49,079 nt of DNA from Gallionella sp. UBA4121 (GTDB lineage: Bacteria; Pseudomonadota; Gammaproteobacteria; Burkholderiales; Gallionellaceae), in NCBI GenBank assembly GCA_002381565.1, contig DFWZ01000018.1, forward strand, positions 1 to 49,079, read 5' to 3'. Below, piece by piece: positions 1 to 9,239 of the stretch (its first letter is position 1; each line of letters opens with the position of its first letter). Under the pieces are notes generated by a model. The model saw only the letters and a program-made list of their open reading frames with translations. It ran no database searches and was not told the origin of the DNA. Made by a program: the position numbers and the translations under genes.

Positions 1-34
1 AAGTAGGTCATCGTCAGACTCCTATTCAAGATAC

Positions 35-63
35 CGCCCTCGTAACTGAGGGCGTTATTTTTT
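35..63 (+). terminator. Rho-independent terminator of an upstream gene
   Basis: A 7-bp GC-rich stem (CGCCCTC/GAGGGCG) closes a 6-nt loop and is followed by TTATTTTTT. It must end a transcript entering from left of the window, whose gene is not visible. Bases 1-34 hold nothing I can assign. Confidence 0.8.
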
Positions 64-79
64 GCACATTTGAAATGTT

Positions 80-108
80 TTGACAATCTGTCGAATTTTT
101 CAGATGAT
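80..108 (+). promoter_or_regulatory. Candidate sigma-70 promoter of tRNA-Lys
   Basis: A perfect TTGACA at 80-85 is followed, after a 17-nt spacer, by GATGAT at 103-108 (4 of 6 to consensus). A start near 115 would give a 25-nt leader before the tRNA. The fit to sequence is good but the -10 box is weak. Confidence 0.45.
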
Positions 109-141
109 GCGAACCGTTTTGATGTTGCAAAATATCAGATC

Positions 142-217
142 GGGTCGTTAGCTCAGCTGGTAGAGCAGCGGACTCTTAATCCGTTTGTCGCAGGTTCGAT
201 CCCCGCACGACCCACCA
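142..217 (+). tRNA. tRNA-Lys (anticodon CTT)
   Basis: A 76-nt cloverleaf. The acceptor stem GGGTCGT pairs with ACGACCC, followed by discriminator A and an encoded CCA. The D-arm contains AGCTCAGCTGGTAGAGC, the anticodon loop is CTCTTAA giving anticodon CTT, and the T-arm reads GCAGGTTCGATCCCCGC. It closely resembles the E. coli tRNA-Lys sequence apart from the anticodon stem. It appears monocistronic, with its own candidate promoter and terminator. Confidence 0.97.
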
Positions 218-225
218 AATAGAAT

Positions 226-258
226 AAGGCTTGCAGCGATGCGGGCCTTTTTTCTTTT
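226..258 (+). terminator. Terminator after tRNA-Lys
   Basis: AAGGC pairs with GCCTT around an inner GCA/TGC stem with a GCGA loop, and is followed by TTTTCTTTTCT. It separates the tRNA from hfq. Confidence 0.7.
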
Positions 259-381
259 CTATGATAAGTACAATATCAGCTGATTCAATATGCCGTAAGC
301 CTTGAATTTTCGAGTGCATCTGGTCTTTCGTGCCTGAATCCAGTAAAGTGTGCTTCCTAACCCTACAAAAAGAGCAATAAT

Positions 382-630
382 ATGAGTGCAAAAGGCCAGC
401 AGTTGCAAGATCCTTTCCTGAATACCTTGCGCAAGGAGCATGTTCAAGTTGCTATCTATCTTGTCAATGGCATCAAGCTGCAAGGTCAGGTTGAATCCTT
501 TGATCAGTACGTGGTGCTGCTTAAAAACAATTCCGTCATTCAGATGGTATACAAACACGCCATCTCCACGATCGTTCCGGCGCGCGCAGTCAATATTTCC
601 TATGACGATGACGATAACGCTGCCGAGTAA
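382..630 (+). CDS. hfq: RNA chaperone Hfq
   Basis: An 82-residue Sm-like hexameric RNA chaperone that helps small RNAs pair with mRNAs and affects RNA stability. The Sm1 and Sm2 regions are both visible: LVNGIKLQGQVESFDQYVVLLKN in the first half, and the Hfq signature YKHAIST near residues 54-60 in the second. The C-terminal tail is short and ends in an acidic DDDD stretch, as in many betaproteobacteria. The start is the ATG that gives the normal MSAKGQQLQDPFLN beginning. The stop overlaps the next start by one base (TAATG), so translation is probably coupled to hflX. Confidence 0.98.
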   Translation: MSAKGQQLQDPFLNTLRKEHVQVAIYLVNGIKLQGQVESFDQYVVLLKNNSVIQMVYKHAISTIVPARAVNISYDDDDNAAE

Positions 631-1778
631 TGAAGCAAAAATCAGAGGGTTCTGAAGCTGCATTATTAGTCAGTATTGATTTCGGTGATGCCGATTATCG
701 CGAAAGTTTAGAAGAGTTGCGACTGCTGGCTGAAACAGCCGGGGTGCGTACTTTGGCGACCGTTGAAGCTCGTCGCATGCGGCCTGATGCCGCCTTGTTT
801 GCTGGTAGCGGGAAAGTGCTGGAAATCGCTGAAATGGTTGAGCGCATGGAAGTGCCTCTGGTGATTTTCAATCATGACTTGTCGCCCGCGCAAATGCGCA
901 ATCTTACCGCTAAATTGAATACGCGCGTCATCGACCGGACCATGTTGATCCTGGATATTTTTGCGCAACGCGCACAAAGCCATGAAGGCAAGGTGCAGGT
1001 CGAATTGGCGCAACTCAAGTATCTCGCGACCCGCCTGGTGGGGCTCAATACCGACATGGGGCAGCAGAAGTTTGCTGTTGGCGCACGTGGTCCCGGCGAG
1101 ACTCAGCTGGAGCTGGACAGGCGTAAGCTCGACAAACGCGTGCATTTGTTGAAAGAGCGTCTGGAAAAGCTCAAACATCAACGTGATGTGCAGCGTCGTT
1201 CGCGCAATCGTTCAGGCGTTTTTTCAGTATCCATTGTAGGCTATACCAATGCAGGAAAATCCACGCTGTTCAATCGTCTGACCAAGGCTAACGTGTACGT
1301 GGCGGATCAGTTGTTTGCGACGCTGGATACGACATCACGCAAGATGTTTGCTGAAGGTGCGGGCGAGATTGTGGTGTCTGATACGGTAGGTTTTATACGC
1401 CATTTGCCGCACAGCCTGGTTGCTGCGTTCCGCAGTACGCTCGAAGAAACCGTGCAGGCTGATTTGTTGCTGCATGTGGTGGATGCCAGCAATCCTAATC
1501 GCGACGATCAGATCAGTGAAGTCAACAAGGTGCTGGCTGAAATTGACGCAGGCGATATTCCGCAGCTGCTGGTGTTTAATAAAGTTGATCTCACTGATAC
1601 ACCGGCGGGTGCGCAGCGCGACGACTATGGTAGAATCGCCCGCGTTTTTCTAAGTGCCAAAAGCGGTGCCGGACTGGATGAGTTGCGGCTTTTCTTGTCC
1701 GAAGCGCGCGATGCAAAGCTGGCCTCTGAACAAATTGAAAATCAAATTAAACAAGCGAGAAATGAGCCATGGGATTGA
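630..1778 (+). CDS. hflX: Ribosome-associated GTPase HflX
   Basis: A 382-residue GTPase that binds ribosomes and, in E. coli, rescues or splits stalled 70S particles after stress. An N-terminal HflX domain (about 1-190) includes the conserved GARGPGETQLELDRR. The G domain follows, with Walker A GYTNAGKST, the G3 motif DTVGFIRHLPHSL, and NKVD as G4. Length is normal for the family. The start overlaps the hfq stop by one base and the end overlaps hflK by 10 bases, the usual hfq-hflX-hflK-hflC order. Confidence 0.97.
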   Translation: MKQKSEGSEAALLVSIDFGDADYRESLEELRLLAETAGVRTLATVEARRMRPDAALFAGSGKVLEIAEMVERMEVPLVIFNHDLSPAQMRNLTAKLNTRVIDRTMLILDIFAQRAQSHEGKVQVELAQLKYLATRLVGLNTDMGQQKFAVGARGPGETQLELDRRKLDKRVHLLKERLEKLKHQRDVQRRSRNRSGVFSVSIVGYTNAGKSTLFNRLTKANVYVADQLFATLDTTSRKMFAEGAGEIVVSDTVGFIRHLPHSLVAAFRSTLEETVQADLLLHVVDASNPNRDDQISEVNKVLAEIDAGDIPQLLVFNKVDLTDTPAGAQRDDYGRIARVFLSAKSGAGLDELRLFLSEARDAKLASEQIENQIKQARNEPWD

Positions 1779-2962
1779 ATGACCCTCAGTGGGGCAATAA
1801 GAACAACAATGGTGGCCCGCCCGATTTGGAAGAGCTGTTGCGCAAACTGAACGCGAAGGTGGCGTCCTTGCTGGGTGGTAAGGGCGGTGCCGGCAAGAAT
1901 GGTGGGCCGGCTATGCCAAAGTTGAATGGTAGTGGCATGGGATTGCTCGCCGTTATTGTTGTTTTGATCTGGCTGGGCAGCGGCTTCTATATCGTCGATG
2001 CGAGTCAGCGCGGAGTCGTGTTGCGTTTTGGCAAGATGCTGGAAACTACGCAGCCCGGTCCGCGTTGGCATATCCCGTTTCCGGTCGAAAGCGTTGAAAT
2101 CGTCAATCTGAGCCAGGTGCGCACCGTCGAAGTGGGTTATCGCGACAACGTCAAGAACAAGATGTTGAAAGAATCGCTGATGCTGACGGACGACGAGAAT
2201 ATTATCGATATTCAGTTTGCGGTACAGTATTTTCTGAACGATCCGTCCCAATATCTGTTTAACAATCGCAATCCCGACGAAAATGTGCGTCAGGCGGCGG
2301 AATCCGCGATACGCGAGGTGGTCGGCAAGAATAAGATGGACTTTGTGCTTTACGAAGGACGCGAGCAGGTGGCTGCTGCCGCGACCAAACTGATTCAGGA
2401 AATTCTTGACCGTTACAAGTCAGGTATTCAGATCAGCAAGCTGACCATGCAGAATGCGCAGCCGCCAGAGCAGGTGCAGGCCGCCTTTGACGATGCGGTT
2501 AAAGCCGGACAGGATAAGGAAAGACAGAAGAATGAAGGCCAGTCCTATGCCAATGATGTGATTCCGCGTGCAAGCGGTACGGCAGCGCGTCTGATTCAGG
2601 AGTCTGAAGGCTATAAGCAAAGCGTGATTGCCAATGCCGAGGGTGACGCCAGTCGCTTCAAGCAAATTCTGGTCGAATACGAGAAGGCGCCTGCCGTGAC
2701 TCGCGACCGGATGTATCTGGATATGATGTCGCAAGTCATGGGCAATGTCAGCAAGGTGATGGTCGATCAAAAGAATGGCAGCAGTCTTTTGTACCTGCCT
2801 TTGGATAAGCTGATGGAATCCAGTCGTGCTGTCGCATCCCCGGCGGATGTGGCGCCATCGGTTAAGGCAGATCCGCAGGCTGCCTCATCACAGAATAATG
2901 ATAATAGTGCGGCGCAGCGTGCACGAGATTCGCTGCTGAGCCGTGATCGGGAGGCCCGATGA
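1769..2962 (+). CDS. hflK: FtsH protease modulator HflK
   Basis: A 397-residue membrane-anchored SPFH/prohibitin-family protein. With HflC it forms a large periplasmic cage around the FtsH protease and modulates turnover of membrane proteins. A glycine- and asparagine-rich cytoplasmic N-terminus of about 50 residues precedes one membrane segment (LLAVIVVLIWLGSGFYIV) and then the SPFH domain (ASQRGVVLRFGKM onward). A helical region rich in Ala, Glu and Gln and a disordered tail follow. It overlaps hflX by 10 bases and hflC by 4 (ATGA). Confidence 0.97.
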   Translation: MGLNDPQWGNKNNNGGPPDLEELLRKLNAKVASLLGGKGGAGKNGGPAMPKLNGSGMGLLAVIVVLIWLGSGFYIVDASQRGVVLRFGKMLETTQPGPRWHIPFPVESVEIVNLSQVRTVEVGYRDNVKNKMLKESLMLTDDENIIDIQFAVQYFLNDPSQYLFNNRNPDENVRQAAESAIREVVGKNKMDFVLYEGREQVAAAATKLIQEILDRYKSGIQISKLTMQNAQPPEQVQAAFDDAVKAGQDKERQKNEGQSYANDVIPRASGTAARLIQESEGYKQSVIANAEGDASRFKQILVEYEKAPAVTRDRMYLDMMSQVMGNVSKVMVDQKNGSSLLYLPLDKLMESSRAVASPADVAPSVKADPQAASSQNNDNSAAQRARDSLLSRDREAR

Positions 2963-3837
2963 AAACCAATGTGGCTAATATACTGATCGGTGCGGTCGTC
3001 GCGCTGATCCTGTTGAGTTTGAGTATGTTTGTGGTGGATCAGCGCCAGAACGCGATCGTGTTTCAACTGGGTGAAGTGGTCGGTGTAAAAACTGCACCAG
3101 GCTTGTATTTCAAAATCCCGTTGATGCAGAACGTGCGTTTTTTTGACTCGCGTATTCAGACGCTGGACACCGGGGAGCCAGAGCGTTTCATCACGGCAGA
3201 AAAGAAAAACGTGATGGTGGACTCTTTCGTCAAATGGCGCATCATCGACGTTAAACAATATTACATCAGCGTGGGCGGCGATGAAGAGCGTGCTAACACG
3301 CGTCTTCGTCAGACGGTCAATTCGAGTATGCGCGAGGAGTTTGGTAAGCGGACTATCAACGAAGTCGTTTCCGGGGAACGGGAACAAATCATGACGGTAT
3401 TACGCCAAAAGATTGACGCGGATGCGCGCAAGATCGGTGTGCAGGTGCTGGATGTGCGCCTGAAGCGCGTTGACTTCCCCTCGGAGATCAGCGATTCGGT
3501 CTATCGCCGCATGGATGCCGAGCGTAAGCGGGTGGCGAATGAGTTGCGTGCCTCAGGGGCTGCCGAAGGTGAAAAGATCAAGGCAGATGCCGACAAGCAA
3601 CGCGAAGTGATTCTGGCCCAGGCGTATCGCGAGGCACAGCAGACCAAGGGCGAGGGCGATGCCAAAGCGTCTGCAATTTACGCTGCTGCATTTGGCCGCA
3701 ATGCCGAGTTTTATTCTTTCTATCGCAGCCTTGAGGCGTACAAACAAAGCTTCAAGAACAAGAGCGATGTGATGGTAATGGATCCTAGCTCTGCTTTCTT
3801 CAAATACATGAAGAACCCCGGCAAGGCAGCCAGGTAG
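2959..3837 (+). CDS. hflC: FtsH protease modulator HflC
   Basis: A 292-residue partner of HflK: an N-terminal membrane segment (ILIGAVVALILLSLSMFVV), then an SPFH domain (DQRQNAIVFQLGEV, PGLYFKIP) and a long charged helix. The motif AEGEKIKADADKQREVILA is characteristic of HflC. It starts within an ATGA overlap with hflK and shares one base of its stop with the next gene. The HflK/HflC pair acts at the periplasmic face of the inner membrane. Confidence 0.97.
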   Translation: MKTNVANILIGAVVALILLSLSMFVVDQRQNAIVFQLGEVVGVKTAPGLYFKIPLMQNVRFFDSRIQTLDTGEPERFITAEKKNVMVDSFVKWRIIDVKQYYISVGGDEERANTRLRQTVNSSMREEFGKRTINEVVSGEREQIMTVLRQKIDADARKIGVQVLDVRLKRVDFPSEISDSVYRRMDAERKRVANELRASGAAEGEKIKADADKQREVILAQAYREAQQTKGEGDAKASAIYAAAFGRNAEFYSFYRSLEAYKQSFKNKSDVMVMDPSSAFFKYMKNPGKAAR

Positions 3838-4022
3838 TGCTGAGTTACTGGCTGCTTGGCATTGCGATGGTGCTGGTGATTGAAGGTTTGATGCCGTTTT
3901 TGTTTCCCGGTATGTGGCGCGATACCTTTCAGAAACTGGTCGGACTGACAGATGGTCAGCTTCGTTTTATTGGCATGACCGCGATGCTGTCCGGTTTGCT
4001 GATGTTGTACTGGATTAAATAA
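3837..4022 (+). CDS. DUF2065 (YjeT-like) small membrane protein
   Basis: A 61-residue protein made mostly of two hydrophobic segments (LLGIAMVLVIEGLMPFLF and FIGMTAMLSGLLMLYWI) separated by a short polar stretch with GMWRDTF. This is the DUF2065/YjeT family, which normally sits next to hflC; its role is unknown, and an accessory part in the HflKC-FtsH complex is only a guess. The start is GTG overlapping the hflC TAG by one base. The stop overlaps the hisZ start by one base. Confidence 0.9.
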   Translation: MLSYWLLGIAMVLVIEGLMPFLFPGMWRDTFQKLVGLTDGQLRFIGMTAMLSGLLMLYWIK

Positions 4023-5173
4023 TGCAAAATTGGTTACTCCCTGAATATATACAGGATATGCTGCCGGATGAGGCCTGGCATGTCGATCTGATTCGCGCTC
4101 AAGTTATTGATTTGTTGCGTAAAAATGGTTATCAGCTGGTTGCGCCTCCGTTGCTGGAGTATGCCGAATCTTTGCTGATCGACGATAGCCGCGACATGGA
4201 TTTGCGCACCTTCAAGCTGGTTGATCAGTTGAGCGGGCGTACGCTGGCTTTGCGCGCAGACATTACGCCGCAGGTGGCGCGCATCGATGCGCATCTGCTC
4301 AATCGTCAGGGCATCGCTCGCCTGTGTTATGCAGGCAGCGTGCTGCATACGATGCCTGCTGGTTTGAATCGCACTCGTGAATTGCTGCAAATTGGCGCTG
4401 AGCTTTATGGTCACAGTGGTCTGGAAAGTGATCTGGAAATTCAGCAGCTGATGTTGCAGGCGCTGGCCTTGATTGGTGTGCAGGATGTGCATCTTGATCT
4501 TGGCCATGTTGCTGTGTTTCGGGCGCTGGTTAAACATGCACAACTCGACAGCGATCTTGAAGGCGGTCTGTTTGCAGCCCTTCAAAGCAAGGATGTGACG
4601 ACTTTGCAGGGCCTGGTAGCGGGACTGGACGCTGAATCACGCTCTGCTTTCATGACTTTGCCCACTCTGTATGGTCGCTGTAATGAGGTGCTGGAACGCG
4701 CGCGCAAGTTGTTGCCTGAATTGCCGGAGATTACCTCGGCGCTGGCGGATTTGCAGACCGTGGCGAACAAATTGCAGGTGTCCAGCATTGGAATTGATCT
4801 TGCAGATTTGCGTGGTTATCATTACCACAGCGGTATGGTGTTTGCCGCCTATCATGCGGGCAGCCACGACGCGATTGCGCTGGGTGGCCGGTATGACGAT
4901 CTGGGCAAGAGCTTCGGGCGTGCGCGCGCCGCAACAGGCTTCAGTATGGATTTGCGTCAGTTGTATCGTCTGCTGCCGGCCCAGACTGCGCATCTTGCAA
5001 TACGTGCACCCTATTCGGATGATGTTGGCTTATCCGCAGAAATCGCAAATCTGCGCGCGATGGGTGAAGTGGTGGTGGTGAATTTGCCCGGCAGTGAAGA
5101 GTATTCTGGTGAACTGCAATACGACCGTGATCTTGTTTTGCGCGACGGCGTTTGGCAGGTAGTCGCAATTTAA
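4022..5173 (+). CDS. hisZ: ATP phosphoribosyltransferase regulatory subunit HisZ
   Basis: A 383-residue catalytically inactive relative of histidyl-tRNA synthetase. It combines with the short form of HisG to make the active, histidine-regulated first enzyme of histidine synthesis. Class II synthetase traits are visible: motif 2-like RTRELLQIGAELYG at about residues 118-131, and RYDDLG plus ATGFSMDL late in the core. The C-terminal anticodon-binding domain of HisRS is missing, and the length fits HisZ rather than HisS. It is predicted from this that HisG elsewhere in the genome is the short form. Its position between DUF2065 and purA is the common betaproteobacterial order. Confidence 0.95.
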   Translation: MQNWLLPEYIQDMLPDEAWHVDLIRAQVIDLLRKNGYQLVAPPLLEYAESLLIDDSRDMDLRTFKLVDQLSGRTLALRADITPQVARIDAHLLNRQGIARLCYAGSVLHTMPAGLNRTRELLQIGAELYGHSGLESDLEIQQLMLQALALIGVQDVHLDLGHVAVFRALVKHAQLDSDLEGGLFAALQSKDVTTLQGLVAGLDAESRSAFMTLPTLYGRCNEVLERARKLLPELPEITSALADLQTVANKLQVSSIGIDLADLRGYHYHSGMVFAAYHAGSHDAIALGGRYDDLGKSFGRARAATGFSMDLRQLYRLLPAQTAHLAIRAPYSDDVGLSAEIANLRAMGEVVVVNLPGSEEYSGELQYDRDLVLRDGVWQVVAI

Positions 5174-5223
5174 TTAACAGTTGATAACTATCAATTCTGA
5201 ATTCTTTTTTTGAAAGCTCCGTA

Positions 5224-6534
5224 ATGGCTAAGAACGTCGTTGTAATTGGTACCCAATGGGGTGATGAGGGTAAGGGAAAGATTGTTGACTGGCTGACGGA
5301 TCACGCCCAGGGCGTCGTGCGTTTTCAGGGCGGACACAATGCAGGCCATACGCTGGTCATCAACGGCAAGAAAACGGTGCTGCACCTGATCCCGTCCGGT
5401 ATTCTGCGGGCGCATGTGATGTGCTATATCGGTAACGGTGTGGTGCTGTCGCCACAGGCATTGCTAAAGGAAATGGATGAGTTGCAAGCTGCCGGCATAG
5501 ACGTGTACGGTCGCCTGAAAATTTCAGAGGCCTGCCCGTTGATCCTGCCGTATCACGAAGCGATCGACAAGGCACGGGAGTTGGCCAAAGGGGATGCCAA
5601 GATAGGCACGACCGGACGCGGAATCGGGCCTGCCTATGAGGACAAAGTAGCCCGCCGTGCGATACGTTTGCAGGATATTTTTTACCGCGAACGCTTTGCT
5701 GCGAAGCTGGGCGAAGTGCTGGATTACCACAACTTTGTTCTGAAGAACTATTTCAATGCGGCGACGGTGGACTTTCAAAAAACCCTGGACGATACACTGG
5801 CTCTGGCCGAGCGCATCAAGCCGCTGGTGATGGACGTGCCGCGCGCCTTGTATGAAGCCAATCAGACAGGCAAGAGTCTGTTGTTCGAAGGTGCGCAAGG
5901 CGCATTGCTGGATATCGATCACGGCACGTATCCATTTGTCACAAGCAGTAACTGCATTGCGGGTGCTGCCTGTGCAGGTGCCGGTGTCGGGCCGCAGATG
6001 CTTAACTATGTGCTGGGGATTACCAAGGCTTACACTACGCGTGTTGGCTCCGGCCCCTTTCCGACGGAGCTGTATGATGCCGTGGACAAGTGCGATCCTA
6101 TCGGTGAAGGCCTGGCCCGTCGTGGTCATGAGTTCGGTTCAACAACGGGGCGTGCGCGCCGCTGTGGCTGGTTCGATGCGGCCGCGCTCAAACGATCTAT
6201 CCAGATCAACGGCGTGTCGGGTCTGTGCGTCACCAAGCTGGATGTGATGGATGGCATGGAGAGCGTACGGATCGGGGTCGCTTATCGCATCAATGGTGTG
6301 GATAGCGATATTCTGCCTGTGGGGGCGGATTCTCTGGTCGATTGTCAGGCGGTCTACGAAGAAATGCCAGGCTGGTCTGAGAGTACGCTCGGTGTGCAAC
6401 AGTATGATGAGTTGCCGCTCGCCGCACGTAACTATCTTGAGCGCATAGCTCAGGTTTGCGGCGTCCCCGTGGATATGGTGTCTACCGGCCCTGATCGCGA
6501 GGAAACTATTGTGCTGCGACACCCGTTTGAATAA
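5224..6534 (+). CDS. purA: Adenylosuccinate synthetase
   Basis: A 436-residue enzyme joining IMP and aspartate with GTP hydrolysis, the first committed step from IMP to AMP. The N-terminal P-loop GDEGKGKIVDW, the GGHNAGHTL motif, GTTGRGIGPAYEDK and SSNCIAGAA are all present, and the length is typical. The 50-bp gap from hisZ is A/T-rich. A hairpin plus T-run downstream (6572-6624) probably ends the hfq-to-purA operon. Confidence 0.98.
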   Translation: MAKNVVVIGTQWGDEGKGKIVDWLTDHAQGVVRFQGGHNAGHTLVINGKKTVLHLIPSGILRAHVMCYIGNGVVLSPQALLKEMDELQAAGIDVYGRLKISEACPLILPYHEAIDKARELAKGDAKIGTTGRGIGPAYEDKVARRAIRLQDIFYRERFAAKLGEVLDYHNFVLKNYFNAATVDFQKTLDDTLALAERIKPLVMDVPRALYEANQTGKSLLFEGAQGALLDIDHGTYPFVTSSNCIAGAACAGAGVGPQMLNYVLGITKAYTTRVGSGPFPTELYDAVDKCDPIGEGLARRGHEFGSTTGRARRCGWFDAAALKRSIQINGVSGLCVTKLDVMDGMESVRIGVAYRINGVDSDILPVGADSLVDCQAVYEEMPGWSESTLGVQQYDELPLAARNYLERIAQVCGVPVDMVSTGPDREETIVLRHPFE

Positions 6535-6571
6535 TGGCAAACCAATTTCAATAGTGAAACGTTGATGGAGT

Positions 6572-6624
6572 TCCCGCAAACTATGGTTCTTGGCTCGACC
6601 TGTATGTTGTGCGGGATTTTTTTT
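6572..6624 (+). terminator. Probable terminator after purA
   Basis: TCCCGCA at 6572-6578 pairs with TGCGGGA at 6610-6616, followed directly by eight T. The loop is long (31 nt) but can fold further. It lies 37 bp after the purA stop. Between here and the tRNA (6625-6777) I see no gene, only a 7-bp inverted repeat GCATCCG/CGGATGC at 6718-6737. Confidence 0.65.
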
Positions 6625-6777
6625 GATGTACGAGTCTTGTTTTTCGGCAAGCAAAGTTTGTCTGATCTGGCTTTTTCAGATTTTGATTCACAGCAGGTTA
6701 AAGCGGGTGTGACGCCGGCATCCGTTGCATCGGATGCACGTCGAGTTCTGGCGCGGACGATGTTGTCATTGCGCTGG

Positions 6778-6807
6778 GCAAAAAGAAAAAGCCAGCTTGC
6801 GCTGGCT
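6778..6807 (-). terminator. Terminator of tRNA-Leu
   Basis: Read on the reverse strand: AGCCAGC, loop GCAA, GCTGGCT, then TTTTCTTTTT. It lies 12 nt beyond the tRNA 3' end. Confidence 0.85.
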
Positions 6808-6819
6808 ATTTCTTGTTTT

Positions 6820-6904
6820 TGGTGCCCAGAAGAGGACTCGAACCTCCACACCTTACGGCACACGGACCTGAACCGTGCGCGTCTACCAATTCCGCCATCT
6901 GGGC
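6820..6904 (-). tRNA. tRNA-Leu (anticodon CAG)
   Basis: An 85-nt class II tRNA with a long variable arm and encoded CCA. On the reverse strand the acceptor GCCCAGA pairs with TCTGGGC, the D-arm reads GGCGGAATTGGTAGACGC, the anticodon stem-loop is CGGTTCAGGTCCG with anticodon CAG, and the T-arm includes GGTTCGAGTCC. A promoter-like TTGACA box overlapping the rnr start codon precedes it. Confidence 0.97.
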
Positions 6905-6927
6905 AATGCAACTTGCTGAAGGCGCGC

Positions 6928-6956
6928 AATTTAATAGTTAAAGGACAATTTGTCAA
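6928..6956 (-). promoter_or_regulatory. Candidate sigma-70 promoter of tRNA-Leu
   Basis: Reverse strand TTGACA (6951-6956), a 17-nt spacer and TAAATT (6928-6933), with a predicted start near 6921, about 17 nt before the tRNA. The -35 box overlaps the rnr ATG and lies just beside its ribosome-binding site, so divergent transcription may interfere. Confidence 0.45.
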
Positions 6957-9238
6957 TGAAAAAGAAAAATAATTTACGTTTACAGGATCCGTTTCTAGAA
7001 CGCGAGCGTGAACAATACGAACATCCTCTGCCAAGTCGCGAATTTATTTTGCAGATTTTGACTGAGCAAGGTGCGCCTACGAGTGATGATGAGCTGCTGG
7101 ATATGCTGCTCATCGAACCTGAAGAGGAAGACCTGTTTTCACGCCGTCTGCGAGCGATGGAACGCGACGGTCAGATCATGCGCAATCGCAAGCGTGCGAT
7201 TTGCGTGGTGGACAAGCTGGACCTGATTAAAGGTAAAGTGCAAGGGCATCCCGATGGTTTCGGTTTTCTGATTCCTGAGGACGGCAGCGCCGACATGTTC
7301 CTCTCCGAGAAAGAAATGCATCAGGTGCTGAACGGCGATGTAGTGATGGTGCGGCAGGCCGGTACCGACCGCCGCGGTCGCCCTGAGGCTAAAATCGTAG
7401 AGGTGCTGGAGCGTGCCAATAATAAAGTAGTCGGTCGTTTGTATGAAGAACACGGCATCCAGTTTGTGGTTGCCGAGAATCGCCGCATTAGTCAGGATAT
7501 TCTGGTTGCAGCCGGTGCGTCGGGCGGAGCCAAAGCTGGCCAGGTGGTGATACTCGAAATTATCAAACACCCTGACAAGCATGCGCAACCGATAGGTCGC
7601 ATCGTACAGGTGCTGGGTAACTATGCCGATCCCGGTATGGAAATTGAAATTGCCTTGCGCAAGCATGATCTGCCATATGAGTTTCCTAAGGATGCTGAAC
7701 GCCAGGCAAAAGCAATTTCACCCGTTGTTTCCGAGCAAGACTGGGCGGGCCGTGAGGATATTCGCAACCTGGCGCTGGTGACTATCGATGGCGAAACAGC
7801 ACGCGACTTCGATGATGCCGTGTATTGTGAACCTGTGAAGGGCGGTTACCGTCTGGTGGTAGCTATCGCCGATGTCAGTCACTATGTGCAGACGAATGAC
7901 GCGCTGGATCGCGAGGCAATTTTGCGAGGCAATTCGGTGTATTTCCCGCGGCGTGTGATTCCGATGTTGCCGGAAGAGTTATCCAATGGCTTGTGTTCGC
8001 TCAATCCTCAGGTGGATCGATTGTGCATGGTGTGCGACATGCATATTTCAAGCCGTGGTGAAATCGGCAAATATCGTTTCTATCCCTCGGTGATGTATTC
8101 CAATGCGCGACTGACTTACAACCAGGTTGCCGAAATGCTGGCGCAACCCGATGGCGAACTGGCCCGGAGCAACGCGACGATAGTGCCGCATCTGCAACAT
8201 CTGTATGACTTGTTCCAGAAGTTGCTGAAGGCGCGAGAGAAGCGCGGTGCGATTGACTTTGAAACGGTTGAAACACAGATGATCTTCACCGATCAGGGCA
8301 AGATTGACCGCATCGTGCCGGTGGTGCGCAATGATGCGCATAAGCTGATCGAAGAGTGTATGCTGGCGGCGAACGTATGTGCGGCCGGATTCTTGCAAGA
8401 GCATCAGCATACCGTGCTGTATCGCATTCACCAGGGCCCGACACCCGAGAAGCTGGAAGCCTTGCGTGAGTTCATGAAGGAGTTTGGCCTTGGGTTAACC
8501 GGGGATGACGAGCCGCAAGCCGCCGACTATTCCAAGTTGCTCAAGCGCATCAAGGGGCGTCCGGATGCAGCCCTGTTGCAGACTGTGATGCTGCGCTCCT
8601 TGCGTCAGGCCAAATATGAACCTGAAAACATCGGCCACTTCGGTCTGGGTTACGATGCTTATACGCACTTCACTTCGCCTATCAGGCGTTATCCCGATCT
8701 GCTGGTACACCGCGCCATCAAGGCGGTATTGCATGGCAAACAATACCAGCCTGCGCAGAAATGGGCTGAGCTGGGCATTCATTGTTCGATGACCGAGCGC
8801 CGCGCCGACGATGCAACGCGTGATGTGGAGGCCTGGCTGAAATGTTTCTACATGCGCGACCATCTGGGCAGTGTGTTCACCGGCACGGTTTCCTCCGTCA
8901 CGAGTTTCGGTATGTTCGTCTCGCTCGATGACCTGTATGTGGAAGGGTTGGTGCACATCTCTGAACTTGGCAAGGATTATTTCCACTTCGATGCTGCCAA
9001 ACACCATCTGCTGGGGGAGCGTACCGGGCAGAGCTATCGCCTGGGGGACCGGGTGCAGGTGCGTGTGGTCAAGGTAGATATGGAAAGCACCAAGATCGAT
9101 TTTGTCTTGCATTCAGAAGCGGTGGAGCCAGAAGGTTCGTCTAAGCCAAAGAAAAAATCTGATAAAACTGCTGGCCATTCCACTAAGCCGCCAAAAAACG
9201 GCGGTAAAGTGGCTGGTCAAGCTAAGGGACGAAAATAG
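6956..9238 (+). CDS. rnr: Ribonuclease R
   Basis: A 760-residue 3'-to-5' exoribonuclease of the RNB family that degrades structured RNA and is used in rRNA quality control and trans-translation. It carries an N-terminal winged-helix region, two cold-shock domains (GHPDGFGFLIPEDG), and an RNB catalytic core with DGETARDFDDAVY holding the metal-binding aspartates. A C-terminal S1 domain (GTVSSVTSFGMFVSL) and a Lys-rich tail follow. I start at the ATG at 6956, 10 nt after AAGGA. A TTG two codons upstream lies too close to that site. Confidence 0.96.
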   Translation: MKKKNNLRLQDPFLEREREQYEHPLPSREFILQILTEQGAPTSDDELLDMLLIEPEEEDLFSRRLRAMERDGQIMRNRKRAICVVDKLDLIKGKVQGHPDGFGFLIPEDGSADMFLSEKEMHQVLNGDVVMVRQAGTDRRGRPEAKIVEVLERANNKVVGRLYEEHGIQFVVAENRRISQDILVAAGASGGAKAGQVVILEIIKHPDKHAQPIGRIVQVLGNYADPGMEIEIALRKHDLPYEFPKDAERQAKAISPVVSEQDWAGREDIRNLALVTIDGETARDFDDAVYCEPVKGGYRLVVAIADVSHYVQTNDALDREAILRGNSVYFPRRVIPMLPEELSNGLCSLNPQVDRLCMVCDMHISSRGEIGKYRFYPSVMYSNARLTYNQVAEMLAQPDGELARSNATIVPHLQHLYDLFQKLLKAREKRGAIDFETVETQMIFTDQGKIDRIVPVVRNDAHKLIEECMLAANVCAAGFLQEHQHTVLYRIHQGPTPEKLEALREFMKEFGLGLTGDDEPQAADYSKLLKRIKGRPDAALLQTVMLRSLRQAKYEPENIGHFGLGYDAYTHFTSPIRRYPDLLVHRAIKAVLHGKQYQPAQKWAELGIHCSMTERRADDATRDVEAWLKCFYMRDHLGSVFTGTVSSVTSFGMFVSLDDLYVEGLVHISELGKDYFHFDAAKHHLLGERTGQSYRLGDRVQVRVVKVDMESTKIDFVLHSEAVEPEGSSKPKKKSDKTAGHSTKPPKNGGKVAGQAKGRK

Positions 9239-9239
9239 C

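Noticed and set aside
6562..6972. 136-codon forward frame between purA and rnr
   Set aside because: It runs through the purA terminator and the reverse-strand tRNA-Leu, with no recognisable protein sequence.
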